A DNA stretch of 64,000 bases, from assembly GCF_030954495.1 (NCBI RefSeq), contig NZ_JAVHUW010000045.1, positions 35,030 to 99,029 of the forward strand, written 5' to 3'. Position numbers and translations under genes: made by a program. This DNA is from Candidatus Desulfosporosinus nitrosoreducens. Lineage in GTDB: Bacteria > Bacillota > Desulfitobacteriia > Desulfitobacteriales > Desulfitobacteriaceae. The notes beneath the pieces are model-generated. The model saw nothing but the letters and a program-made list of their open reading frames with translations, was not told the DNA's origin and did not search any database. Below are positions 1 through 7,303 of this stretch, in pieces (position 1 is the first letter of the stretch; every line of letters starts with the position of its first letter).

Positions 1-681
1 ATAAGTTATGGCATCTATAGTTTAATAGCAGGTAAAAGTGTGATTTCCTCAAAACGACGCTGGATTGGGGCAGCTATCGCCGGTTATATTGGATTGTGCG
101 TGGCCTCCTTGTCAGCCGGAACAGAGTTCGGCATACAACCGCTTCTTTTCCACACAGCCAATGGAACTCCACTCTATAGTCCCTACGGATTGAACGTGGC
201 CTTGCCGGCGATGCTTTTCGCCCATATGACCGTAGCCGGTCCGGTAGAAGCTGTCGTTAATGCTTTGGTGGTTGGCTATTTGCAACGCTCCAATCCGGCT
301 TTGTTGGAACTGAGAACCAATTCCGAGAGTAAGAATGCTCCTCACCGGATAAGGAAATTTGTTATAGGGTTATTGGTTTTGGCCATATTTACCCCCTTGG
401 GACTTCTGGCCTCAGGATCAGCATGGGGAGAATTGGGGTCTGATGAATTGCAGTCTCAACTTGGTTTTCTCCCCAGTGGTTTTCAGAAATTCAGCGACTT
501 TTGGCATCATACGCTTCTGCCTGACTATGGTATTGCCGGGTATGATCAAACGTTCTGGCAGCAATCCCTTGGTTATCTCCTGTCGGCCTTTGTCGGTATA
601 GTGGTTATCGGATTGGTTGCTTTAATTATACAGCGCTTTGTACGCAAGCCTGAGAGTCAGAAAAATAGCAGAACCTTCTAA
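1..681 (+). CDS. CbiM-type cobalt/nickel ECF transporter membrane protein, C-terminal part
   Basis: The reading frame is open to the left edge, so the start lies outside the window; 226 residues are visible. The first ~85 residues match the C-terminal half of CbiM/NikM, the substrate-binding membrane component of energy-coupling-factor cobalt or nickel importers (LFAHMTVAGPVEAVVNAL). They are followed by a linker and two further membrane segments (residues about 105-130 and 195-220) with the layout of a fused CbiN/PDGLE domain. Such fusions do the job of separate CbiM and CbiN. CbiQ and CbiO do not follow downstream. A hairpin terminator lies 26 bases after the stop. Cobalt versus nickel cannot be decided from the visible part. 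Confidence 0.8.
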   Translation: MSYGIYSLIAGKSVISSKRRWIGAAIAGYIGLCVASLSAGTEFGIQPLLFHTANGTPLYSPYGLNVALPAMLFAHMTVAGPVEAVVNALVVGYLQRSNPALLELRTNSESKNAPHRIRKFVIGLLVLAIFTPLGLLASGSAWGELGSDELQSQLGFLPSGFQKFSDFWHHTLLPDYGIAGYDQTFWQQSLGYLLSAFVGIVVIGLVALIIQRFVRKPESQKNSRTF

Positions 682-706
682 ACAAAAATACTAAAGAGGA
701 TATCCT

Positions 707-769
707 GACCATGAAGGTCTATTGGCACAATGATGCTGTGGGTTTTCATGGTCGTTTCATTCATTTTTG
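707..769 (+). terminator. Hairpin with GACC-AUGAA-GGUC motif behind the CbiM-type gene
   Basis: GACCATGAA at 707 pairs with TTCATGGTC ending at 753, followed by a T-rich stretch, so this is a plausible intrinsic terminator. Inside its left arm is a small hairpin GACC-AUGAA-GGUC. The same small hairpin occurs in the attenuators in front of both FmdE genes in this window. The upstream partner hairpin of those attenuators is missing here. Confidence 0.55.
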
Positions 770-1135
770 CTCAGACCCAGGGGGACACTCAGGGAAGTTT
801 GGTATGTCCCCGAAATGATTTCGTTTATTAGATTCACTAGGCAGAATCTAGTAATATACCTCCTTTTTTAAGCTGCCTGTTGGAACGGTAAGCGGCAATA
901 TTACAGTTCTTTATGGGCAGCTCTTTTCTCTTAAAAAGAAGAAAAAATGTAGAGCAACGCTTTCGTGATGCTGTTAAATTAAAATTATTAGCATTTTTCG
1001 TTTTATTAAATTAAGGATAGAAACATTTGAACGGCAATTTTAATTAAACAAAGTAAATAAAGAGAGGGAATATTGAAGAACTGACTTTGCCATAGTCATA
1101 ATTCTAAGTAAAGTAACGTTAAGGAAGTGCCGTTA
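770..1135 (+). other. Non-coding stretch with several inverted repeats
   Basis: No convincing gene is visible. Three imperfect inverted repeats can be read: GGGGACA with TGTCCCC (780-815), AGATTC with GAATCT (about 831-850), and GCTGCC with GGCAGC (about 871-923). None is followed by a good T-run and none matches a riboswitch class I can recognise. The last 100 bases are A/T-rich and probably hold the promoter of the next gene. Confidence 0.35.
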
Positions 1136-1525
1136 GTGACTAATATCGTAATTTTCAGTTGCCCAAAGGTGACCAATAAACTGGGATGCTCCTGTTCAGA
1201 TTGCTTTAACGAGCTAAAGAACAGGACAGGGGCTTACGAGATATATAATAGCTTTCAGAAACTCGAACTAATTGGAATGATCAATTGTCCGGGATGTCCG
1301 GCGGAAACTGCTCCGGAGAGAATTGTCAGTCAAATTCGCTATTTAGACAAATTTAACGTCGACAAAATCCATTTTACCAATTGTATGAGCCTGTATTGTG
1401 CTTTTAGATACAACTATCAAGTGTTAATTGAAGGAAAGTTTCCAAGAATTGAAATTGTACAGGGAAAATATGAAGCAGCTGCACTCTCGTGTGTATCCGA
1501 GCCATTAGTACAGCAAAAGATGTAA
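1136..1525 (+). CDS. Small cysteine-rich CGGC-domain-like protein
   Basis: A 129-residue soluble protein with nine cysteines, including CPK near the N-terminus, CSCSDC, CPGCPAE in the middle, and NCMSLYC further on. Length and spacing resemble the CGGC domain family, which is proposed to bind metal but has no proven function. The GTG at 1136 is preferred over the in-frame GTG at 1127 because AAGGAAG at 1121 then sits at normal distance. The gene lies between a CbiM-type metal permease and a histidine-rich peptide, which fits a metal-related role by context only. No catalytic motif is recognisable. Confidence 0.55.
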   Translation: MTNIVIFSCPKVTNKLGCSCSDCFNELKNRTGAYEIYNSFQKLELIGMINCPGCPAETAPERIVSQIRYLDKFNVDKIHFTNCMSLYCAFRYNYQVLIEGKFPRIEIVQGKYEAAALSCVSEPLVQQKM

Positions 1526-1680
1526 ATTATCATTTTGTAATTTGAGAAAAACTTGATTGTGTAGATTTGAGAGGTTTTATCTTCGTCTGGAGGGATAACC
1601 TTACGGAGCTTCGTCGGTATAATTGCCCATAAAACGTCCAAAATAGTTTAAAAATAAGCTTTTGGAGGTAATTAATATTT

Positions 1681-1881
1681 ATGGGAAAAGATATAATAAG
1701 TCATGTGCATGAACATTCGCATTCTGAGGTCTGCCATAAGCATCCCCATATGCATAACGGTGAAATGCACGATCATGAACATACCCATGAAGCCTATACC
1801 CACGTTCATGAACATGATCATCAGTTTGTTGATGAACACGAGCACGACCACACTCATCATGAACATATGCATACTCATTAG
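1681..1881 (+). CDS. Histidine-rich metal-binding peptide
   Basis: A 66-residue protein with 24 histidines, one cysteine and many Asp/Glu, mostly as HxH and HEHDH runs, with no signal peptide or membrane segment. TTTTGGAGG stands 11 bases before the ATG, so translation is likely real. Comparable His-rich peptides such as Hpn of Helicobacter bind or store nickel, zinc or cobalt in the cytoplasm. Its neighbours are a cobalt/nickel permease and an FmdE-family protein. Which metal it binds cannot be told. The Met-rich frame on the opposite strand is only its shadow. A bidirectional terminator follows. Confidence 0.7.
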   Translation: MGKDIISHVHEHSHSEVCHKHPHMHNGEMHDHEHTHEAYTHVHEHDHQFVDEHEHDHTHHEHMHTH

Positions 1882-2026
1882 CTTGCGTTGATGGAAAGCA
1901 AACTATCTTGATCCCGATGTTTTTAAGTGCTTTCGCACTGAATCTGGGAAGTTACTCAACTGTCTCCTTTGTTTCCTATGTGAAAAGTATAGAGCTAAAG
2001 TATACGAGGAATGGCGGTTAAGAAAC

Positions 2027-2056
2027 AAAATGCGTGCCCGATTGGGCACGCATTTT
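2027..2056. terminator. Bidirectional intrinsic terminator
   Basis: A perfect 13-base inverted repeat, AAAATGCGTGCCC with GGGCACGCATTTT around a GATT loop, flanked by A/T runs. It lies between the rightward His-rich gene and the leftward FmdE-like gene and can end transcription from both sides. Confidence 0.85.
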
Positions 2057-2099
2057 ACAATGCAGCGGCTGGCAGGTGAACTAATTGGACATCCATCCC

Positions 2100-2630
2100 T
2101 TACCATCCTCTAGAATAGTCTTGGAAACAGTCCAAGCATAACTTTTTACCATCATGGAGACGAATTTTATGTTCGGCGGCTCCTTCCCCACAAATGTCGC
2201 AAACTACTGTGGTAAAGATTCTGGCCTTTTCAGGCAATACAAACGTCGGCTTCGAGAAGCTAAAGAGTTGATCTACAGATGTGTTCAGTATATATTCCTG
2301 GCGCTGCTGGCGGTCCATTTCTCCATCAAAAGGTTTTATTATCATTCTTAGGCTTTCGCCGCTGGCCCTATTATAGAAGCTGAAAGCCATTTTACCTGTA
2401 CCTTTATACAAAAGGTTCCCTTTGCCTAAAGTACATCCCGTGATAACTTGTACAGCATCGACGCCACAGGCATCATTTTCGGTGACACATACAATTTCTT
2501 CATCAGGAGAAAACCGGATGCCCATTTTTTTAAGTGCTGCCTCACAGGCCTTATAGCCAATAGCAAGTCCTGGGCACTCATGTCCATGAAATTCCACAAC
2601 TTTTTCCCATGCTGTTTTTTCTCTACACAT
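2100..2630 (-). CDS. FmdE-family protein with C-terminal zinc finger
   Basis: A 176-residue member of the FmdE family, named after subunit E of formylmethanofuran dehydrogenase. It carries the family signature FHGHECPGLAIG near the N-terminus, NDACGVDAVQ about 45 residues later, and a C-terminal CxxC...CxxC zinc finger (CDICGEG / CLDC). Bacteria without methanofuran often encode FmdE proteins near molybdenum, tungsten or metal transport genes; their biochemical role is unproven. The ATG at 2630 is chosen because AAAGGAG lies just upstream on the minus strand. It is paralogous to the gene at 21832, and both stand behind the same kind of attenuator. Confidence 0.85.
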   Translation of the reverse strand: MCREKTAWEKVVEFHGHECPGLAIGYKACEAALKKMGIRFSPDEEIVCVTENDACGVDAVQVITGCTLGKGNLLYKGTGKMAFSFYNRASGESLRMIIKPFDGEMDRQQRQEYILNTSVDQLFSFSKPTFVLPEKARIFTTVVCDICGEGAAEHKIRLHDGKKLCLDCFQDYSRGW

Positions 2631-2651
2631 AATTAAACTCCTTTCTAAGTG

Positions 2652-2729
2652 AAAAAATAAAAAGACCACAAAAGTAGACTGTAAAAGTCAGACCTTCATG
2701 GTCTTTGGCAAACACCTTCACGGTTTTGC
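2652..2729 (-). promoter_or_regulatory. Two-hairpin attenuator in front of FmdE-family gene (copy A)
   Basis: Read on the minus strand. Hairpin 1 is GCAAA-ACC, loop GUGAA, GGU-G-UUUGC with a bulged G. A short A-rich linker follows, then GACC-AUGAA-GGUC. The last piece can fold on itself or pair with ACUUUUGUGGUC downstream to form a terminator that runs into a long U tract. The FmdE start codon is 22 bases further on. Copy B (20989-21070) has the same parts with compensatory changes: the GACC/GGUC end pairs become GGCC/GGCC, and A-U becomes G-U in hairpin 1. This looks like a transcription attenuator or riboswitch. The ligand is unknown and the class is not recognised. Confidence 0.65.
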
Positions 2730-2749
2730 GAACTAAGATTGTTTTTAAT

Positions 2750-2778
2750 ATTCTATAACATTTTGCAAATTCCTGCAA
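2750..2778 (-). promoter_or_regulatory. Probable sigma-A promoter of FmdE-family gene
   Basis: On the minus strand TTGCAG and TAGAAT are separated by 17 bases. Transcription would start near 2742, about 13 bases before the two-hairpin attenuator. Confidence 0.55.
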
Positions 2779-2875
2779 AGTTTTAGAGATTCGAAAAATA
2801 AGGGCAATTATCTTTTGCAAGGTTTGAAAAGTAGATATGTTCATAATAAATTTTTAAACATAAGCAAGCTAAGGC

Positions 2876-2904
2876 TTTACAGGAATGAACATACTAAGTA
2901 TAAT
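2876..2904 (+). promoter_or_regulatory. Strong sigma-A promoter
   Basis: TTTACA and TATAAT separated by exactly 17 bases. The predicted start near 2911 lies about 20 bases before a terminator-like hairpin, so the default product could be a short leader RNA of about 80 bases. Confidence 0.65.
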
Positions 2905-2931
2905 AATGCAATAATAAGTAGATGAATGAGA

Positions 2932-2993
2932 GGCCACGAAGGTCTTGACCAACAGTAGTTTGGTCATTTCCTTAAGGCCTTTTTTCTTTTTTT
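2932..2993 (+). terminator. Leader terminator with GGCC-ACGAA-GGUC hairpin (copy C)
   Basis: GGCC at 2932 pairs with GGCC at 2976, AAGG with CCTT, and an inner TGACC/GGTCA stem closes the loop; a long T-run follows. Its left arm contains GGCC-ACGAA-GGUC, a variant of the hairpin in the FmdE attenuators. It lies just downstream of a strong promoter and 153 bases before the next gene, so it may act as an attenuator for that gene or end a small RNA. Confidence 0.6.
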
Positions 2994-3145
2994 AAAAACG
3001 GCTGGTTATGTTATTAATGTAGGAACTCTGATGCTTTTATCCTGATGCTTATCCAAGGATAAATAATTATATTTGGGTCGGCAAATTCAAATAAGCCAAA
3101 GAGTGAGTAGTGAATTTTCCTTTCTTTAAAAAGGAGGTACGAGTA

Positions 3146-3322
3146 TTGGTACGTCGGGAAGAAAACTGGGGGATGGAAGAATATAGACAGGCTTTGCTGG
3201 GAGAACGGAACGAAATTTTAGAAAAGATTGCCTCAGGAAAGGAGCAGAGGATTCAATGGTTATTAAAGTTTATGGATATTGAAGACGAACTCGAAGAATT
3301 ATCCCATCGCAAAGACTTATAG
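3146..3322 (+). CDS. Small hypothetical protein
   Basis: A 58-residue, charged, probably helical protein with no cysteines, signal or membrane segment. The TTG at 3146 is chosen because AAAGGAGGT ends nine bases before it; the in-frame GTG at 3110 has no such site. The family is not recognised. It is the first gene behind the promoter and leader terminator at 2876-2993, followed by an SDR gene 41 bases later. Confidence 0.5.
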   Translation: MVRREENWGMEEYRQALLGERNEILEKIASGKEQRIQWLLKFMDIEDELEELSHRKDL

Positions 3323-3363
3323 GCTAACAAGTTTGAAGATGAAGAAAAATATTATATAGACTT

Positions 3364-4230
3364 ATGAAGCTTCAGCCAAATAAGAAGAGTGGAATCAAGT
3401 ACTGGCTGAGAGGTGTAAATGGCTTGAGAAATGAGGCCTTGAATGAGATGAACATGGCAAATTTAGAGCAGAAGTGTCGCAACGAAATCTCTGATGAAGT
3501 AAAAACGGTTATTGTCACTGGTGCTTCAAAAGGAATAGGACGCATAACTGCGGAAGTGTTTGCGCGACACGAATATAATGTCCTTATCAATTCAAACAGG
3601 TCCGAGAAGGAAGGCATCACTTTATTTGATAGCTTAAAAAAAGAGGGATTTTCCGTTAGGCATTTTAAAGCCGATGTATCCAAAAGAACCGAAGTTGATG
3701 CCATGATGAGATTTTGTGTTAATGAGTTTGGAACCATCAATGTTCTTGTTAATAACGCAGGAATATGTCAGGAAAAGCTATTTACAGACATTACGGATGA
3801 AGACTGGGAGGAAATGCTAAACATTAACTTGAAAAGCTCATTTTATTGCACTCAAGAATCACTGAAGTATATGATCCCTCAAAAGAAAGGGAAAATCATC
3901 AACGTTTCGTCTATCTGGGGAATGGTAGGAGCTTCCTGTGAAGCTCATTATTCAGCGGCAAAAGCAGGTATGATTGGCCTAACCAAGGCTTTAGCGAAAG
4001 AACTGGGGCCTTCAAATATACAAGTTAATTGTATTGCTCCAGGTATTGTTCAAACGGATATGCTTTCTTCCTATACGCAGGAACAGTTAAATATTCTACA
4101 AGAAGATACTCCATTGAGGAGATTGGGAAATCCTATGGATATCGCTATGAGTATTTTTTTCTTGGCATCTCATCATGCTGATTTTATCACTGGTCAAATC
4201 ATCAGCCCGAATGGCGGTTTTGTTATTTAG
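3364..4230 (+). CDS. Short-chain dehydrogenase/reductase, FabG-like
   Basis: A classical NAD(P)-dependent SDR. It has the nucleotide-binding motif TGASKGIG, the NNAG motif, an active-site serine in NVSSIWG, and catalytic YSAAK. The C-terminal IAPGIVQTDM and the ITGQ-IISPNGG ending are typical of 3-oxoacyl-ACP reductase relatives. The domain begins around residue 48, so the listed start may be too early: no good ribosome binding site precedes 3364, and ATG codons at 3448 and 3454 are alternatives. There are no fatty acid genes nearby, so the substrate is unknown. The next gene begins about 50 bases after its stop. Confidence 0.8.
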   Translation: MKLQPNKKSGIKYWLRGVNGLRNEALNEMNMANLEQKCRNEISDEVKTVIVTGASKGIGRITAEVFARHEYNVLINSNRSEKEGITLFDSLKKEGFSVRHFKADVSKRTEVDAMMRFCVNEFGTINVLVNNAGICQEKLFTDITDEDWEEMLNINLKSSFYCTQESLKYMIPQKKGKIINVSSIWGMVGASCEAHYSAAKAGMIGLTKALAKELGPSNIQVNCIAPGIVQTDMLSSYTQEQLNILQEDTPLRRLGNPMDIAMSIFFLASHHADFITGQIISPNGGFVI

Positions 4231-4282
4231 CCCAATTATATTATGGATAAGTATCCTTAGATCATTAATAGGAGTAATTTTG

Positions 4283-5050
4283 TTGAAGGAGGAAAATCTG
4301 ATCTTAACACAGGACTATATAAACAGTAATTTAAACGAAGGGATTATTACGGTTGATCTTTCTTCGTGGGAAGAATTTTTATGTCTGATAAGAGAAAAAC
4401 GATTGCACATCGGCAATTACATTTGGCGAGGTCAAAGATCAATCGACTGGTTATTAGAATCAAAGTTAGAGAGAACGTTAAAAAAATTTGAGATAAATGG
4501 TAGTTTAAAATATCTTGAACGATTTAAGTATGGTGTCAGGGGTGAGCAGGACTTAGAGTACGAAAGGTTGGATTCGGACGATGATTGGTGGGCAGCAGGG
4601 CAGAATCATAGCCTGTTCAGCCCACTTCTGGAGTGGACTTCCTCCCCTTTTATTGCAGCCTTCTATGCTTTTTATAAGGATGATGATAACCGGGACAAAA
4701 GGGTTATTTATTCTTTTGCACCTCGAATTGTCAACCACATAAATAATAAACTGAGATTGGAAAATTTTGGTGTAAGTGAAGACGATTTGTTGGTCAAGTG
4801 CCTTAACCCTTTATTTGATGTCAATTCAAGATTGGCTGATCGGAGCGGTTTATTTACAAAATCTCCAATAGGAATAGATATCGAGCAATGGGTTAGGAAA
4901 AACTTTAGTTTAGCGGGCAACTATAAAGCGATTTTATTAAAGCTGACTCTTCCGAATGATAAAAGAATTCACATTTTAAATGCTTTAAATAAAATGAACA
5001 TTAATCCTTTGACCATTTTTCCCGAATATCAGGGAGGGCTTAAGAAGTAG
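4283..5050 (+). CDS. FRG-domain protein
   Basis: About 255 residues. The N-terminal part, LSSWEEFL...YIWRGQ, then HSLFSPLLEWTSSPFIAAFYAF, matches the FRG domain, named for a conserved F/W-R-G motif and found in many uncharacterised bacterial and phage proteins. Its activity is unknown. TTG at 4283 is chosen because TAGGAG stands eight bases upstream; the frame continues upstream into the end of the SDR gene without a credible start. Base composition is slightly more A/T-rich than the nearby metal genes. It is probably co-transcribed with the SDR. Confidence 0.65.
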   Translation: MKEENLILTQDYINSNLNEGIITVDLSSWEEFLCLIREKRLHIGNYIWRGQRSIDWLLESKLERTLKKFEINGSLKYLERFKYGVRGEQDLEYERLDSDDDWWAAGQNHSLFSPLLEWTSSPFIAAFYAFYKDDDNRDKRVIYSFAPRIVNHINNKLRLENFGVSEDDLLVKCLNPLFDVNSRLADRSGLFTKSPIGIDIEQWVRKNFSLAGNYKAILLKLTLPNDKRIHILNALNKMNINPLTIFPEYQGGLKK

Positions 5051-5163
5051 TTAAATCTTTGTTAAGCTGCAGAGGGAATCATGGCGAAGGGATTTATTTT
5101 TTTATGCGTTCGACTCAAAATTCATAGCTTCTTCATAATTCTATGTTAATATAATTGATTTAC

Positions 5164-5192
5164 TATACAAGCTTTTGGCTCCGTGATATAAT
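5164..5192 (+). promoter_or_regulatory. Probable sigma-A promoter of cbiMN
   Basis: TATACA and TATAAT with 17-base spacing, ending about 20 bases before the cobalamin riboswitch. Confidence 0.5.
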
Positions 5193-5212
5193 AATTGTGA
5201 AAATTCAATATC

Positions 5213-5425
5213 TAGTGTAGAGTGATTCTTTCCGAGGAAAGAATTGAAAAGGAAAGTCAGTTGAAGCTGACGCGGTACCCGCCACTGTAAAAGGGAGTTA
5301 ACTCACATGATGTCACTGGGTAATCCGGGAAGACGTGAGTTGATGAGGAACTTGAGCCAGGAGACCTGCTCACACTAAACGCTTGCGCGACCTACGGGAT
5401 GATGGGGAGGTGTTGCCTATGTATT
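5213..5425 (+). promoter_or_regulatory. Cobalamin riboswitch upstream of cbiMN
   Basis: Contains the B12-box hallmarks GCGGTACCCGCCACTGTAA and GCCAGGAGACCTGC in the usual order. AGTGTAGAG near 5214 pairs with CTCACACT near 5371. It is followed by the conserved TTTTTGCCTGATAC segment and an intrinsic terminator. Adenosylcobalamin binding is expected to reduce expression of the metal transporter. It is very similar to the riboswitch in front of nrdD. Confidence 0.95.
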
Positions 5426-5461
5426 TGGTGTTTTTGCCTGATACTAGTTAGGAACTGTTTT

Positions 5462-5484
5462 AGCCTTCCGGAAAGGCTTTTTTT
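5462..5484 (+). terminator. Riboswitch-linked intrinsic terminator
   Basis: AGCCTTCC and GGAAAGGCT form a short hairpin followed by seven T, between the cobalamin riboswitch and cbiM. Confidence 0.75.
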
Positions 5485-5527
5485 ATTGCGCAAATTTGTG
5501 AATAAATGATTTAGGAGGGTTTAGACA

Positions 5528-6226
5528 ATGCATATAGAAGACGGCATTCTATCCCCGGCAGCTTGGGGTTCATGGTACGCGGTTACCGTTGCTTTCATGA
5601 TTCCTGGTGTGCGGCAGATCAAAAAGAAAGTCCAGGAAAATTTATCTTATAAACCATTTTTAGCCATGACGGGCGTAGCTGTATTTATCATTTCCTGCAT
5701 GCACTTGCCGGTGCCTGTCACAGGCTCTTGCTCCCATCCCTGTGGGACGCCTTTGGCCGCGATCGTCGTTGGCCCTCTGGCTACTGCTGTGATTTCTGCA
5801 ATTGTTCTTTTCTTTCAAGCCGTTTTTCTGGGGCATGGCGGTATTACTACGATTGGGGCCAATACCTTTTCTATGGGGATTTGTGGAGGCATCTCCGGAT
5901 GGTTAAGCTGGAAACTTTTGCGTTATTTGAAGTGCCCTCTCTGGTTGGCAGCTGGAGTAGCCGGTTTTGTGGGAGACCTTGTTACTTATCTGGTCAGTGC
6001 CTTTGAGCTTGCCCTCAGCTTGCATGGCAATGTGCCCTTTTTTAAACAGTGGATGATCTTTTTTATGGGTTATGGACCAACTCAGTTGCCGTTAGCCGTT
6101 GCGGAAGCCGTTTTCACTGCGGCAGTCTTGCAGGTTATGGTTAATCGCCGGCCGGACCTGTTGCCTGGAATCAAATCTGACAAAGAAATTCGCAAGGGAG
6201 TGAAAAAAAATGCCGTCGCTTCCTAA
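5528..6226 (+). CDS. cbiM: CbiM, substrate-binding membrane component of ECF cobalt importer
   Basis: A 232-residue integral membrane protein beginning MHIEDG. The N-terminal amine and His2 form part of the metal site in the CbiM/NikM family. The internal segment SCMHLPVPVTGSCSHPCGTP and the string of hydrophobic helices are typical. AGGAGGG stands just before the ATG. It sits behind a cobalamin riboswitch and overlaps cbiN, so the substrate is probably cobalt for B12 synthesis. The usual CbiQ (transmembrane coupler) and CbiO (ATPase) genes are absent downstream and must be shared from elsewhere, unless CbiMN works alone. Confidence 0.92.
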   Translation: MHIEDGILSPAAWGSWYAVTVAFMIPGVRQIKKKVQENLSYKPFLAMTGVAVFIISCMHLPVPVTGSCSHPCGTPLAAIVVGPLATAVISAIVLFFQAVFLGHGGITTIGANTFSMGICGGISGWLSWKLLRYLKCPLWLAAGVAGFVGDLVTYLVSAFELALSLHGNVPFFKQWMIFFMGYGPTQLPLAVAEAVFTAAVLQVMVNRRPDLLPGIKSDKEIRKGVKKNAVAS

Positions 6227-6545
6227 TCAAACAACCGTGTCCGGTTCTCAGGTTAAATGGTTTGATACTTATACGAAAGTTCTGCTTACCGTCATGATTG
6301 TAATCTTACTTTTAATTTTTGGCGCAGGCAAATATATGGCAAGTCACAATATGGAGGCCGGCGGCACTGACGATGCGGTTAACGATCTGGCTACCGTCGT
6401 GACGAAAGGTGAACACCATCCTTTTACGGAATTGCCGGGGGATGCTCAAGTCGGCGCTTTTTCCGTTGCTAACTTTTTTGCCGGGCTAATTGTCGGTCAT
6501 CATTGGGACAAACTTTTTGGAAGTTCCGAAACGAAAGAGCAGTAA
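6210..6545 (+). CDS. cbiN: CbiN-like accessory subunit of cobalt transporter
   Basis: 111 residues with two membrane segments (about 24-42 and 84-98) and a short extracytoplasmic loop containing GGTDDAVNDLA, the layout of CbiN, the small subunit that helps CbiM load Co(II). The gene overlaps the end of cbiM by 17 bases and has its own GGGAGTG site. It is slightly longer than typical CbiN because of an N-terminal extension of about 20 residues. Confidence 0.8.
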   Translation: MPSLPNQTTVSGSQVKWFDTYTKVLLTVMIVILLLIFGAGKYMASHNMEAGGTDDAVNDLATVVTKGEHHPFTELPGDAQVGAFSVANFFAGLIVGHHWDKLFGSSETKEQ

Positions 6546-6608
6546 AAAAGGTTAGGGGGTTTATTCTTAAGAAAAGGTCTGTCCCAAAATATAAATTGAA
6601 TACCAAGC

Positions 6609-6830
6609 AATTCAGGTACCAAAATTCACGTATTTTGGTTGAAAAGGGAAGCAGGTGAGATTCCTGCATGGTCCCGCCGCTGTAATGGGGAGATGTTTCT
6701 CCAAGCCACTGAATAAATTTCGGGAAGGCATGAAACATTAATGAACCAGAGTCAGAAGACCTGCCTGAATTAGCAAACGCCGATTGCTCTACGAGGTATA
6801 GAGGAGGTGTTGAACTGGCGGTATACTTTA
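6609..6830 (+). promoter_or_regulatory. Second cobalamin riboswitch
   Basis: AATTCAGG near 6609 pairs with CCTGAATT near 6763, enclosing GGTCCCGCCGCTGTAA and CAGAAGACCTGCC, the core marks of a B12 riboswitch. The sequence differs clearly from the other two riboswitches of the window. It ends in a terminator and is followed by one short gene of unknown function. Confidence 0.9.
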
Positions 6831-6838
6831 CTATCAGA

Positions 6839-6873
6839 TTTAGCCTCTCGACCATAGGTTGAGAGGCTAAATT
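6839..6873 (+). terminator. Terminator behind second cobalamin riboswitch
   Basis: TTTAGCCTCTC pairs with GAGAGGCTAAA around an ACCATAGGTT-type loop. The following sequence is only moderately T-rich. Confidence 0.65.
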
Positions 6874-6908
6874 ATTGAGGTATCAAAACGTGAGACCGGG
6901 AAAGGAGA

Positions 6909-7214
6909 ATGATCGTGCGCAGCAATACCTTTAGAGATTTTTTTGAGCATCTTGGCGAAGAAGACAGACAAAAAGTCAGAGATGTGTTAGAGGTGTTAAA
7001 GCTGGTGATTGAGCAAAACTCAGCGGAGAGCTATTATATAGAACTTAGTAACGGCAAAAATGAAATTATTGCTTTAAATATCGCTTTACATAAAGTTGAG
7101 TTTTTGGATAACGACAATCGAATTTCAATTTCAGTAAAGAATGGAACGACCAAAAAATGCTTGATCCAATATGATTGGCAGATATCAAATGAAAACATGG
7201 GCACGAGAGTTTGA
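6909..7214 (+). CDS. Hypothetical protein under B12 riboswitch control
   Basis: A soluble 101-residue protein with no cysteines or membrane segment: an N-terminal helical half with many acidic residues and a C-terminal half that looks like beta strands. The family is not recognised. It is the only gene behind the second cobalamin riboswitch and is closed off by a terminator, so it should be made when cobalamin is scarce. GGAAAGGAG sits just before the ATG; the in-frame GTG at 6915 has better spacing and may be the true start. Confidence 0.6.
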   Translation: MIVRSNTFRDFFEHLGEEDRQKVRDVLEVLKLVIEQNSAESYYIELSNGKNEIIALNIALHKVEFLDNDNRISISVKNGTTKKCLIQYDWQISNENMGTRV

Positions 7215-7216
7215 CG

Positions 7217-7260
7217 AAAAAACCCACAGGATGGATTTTAATCCGTTCAGTGGGTTTTTT
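7217..7260. terminator. Bidirectional intrinsic terminator
   Basis: AAAAAACCCAC pairs with GTGGGTTTTTT. It separates the rightward hypothetical gene from the leftward MetE-like gene. Confidence 0.8.
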
Positions 7261-7303
7261 CGGTTTATGAACAGTTGTTGCAGGATGTCTTCGCTTGTTA
7301 ACA

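Noticed and set aside
1672..1878. Methionine-rich reading frame on the minus strand
   Set aside because: It is the reverse complement of CAT/CAC histidine codons of the His-rich gene, which has the good ribosome binding site.
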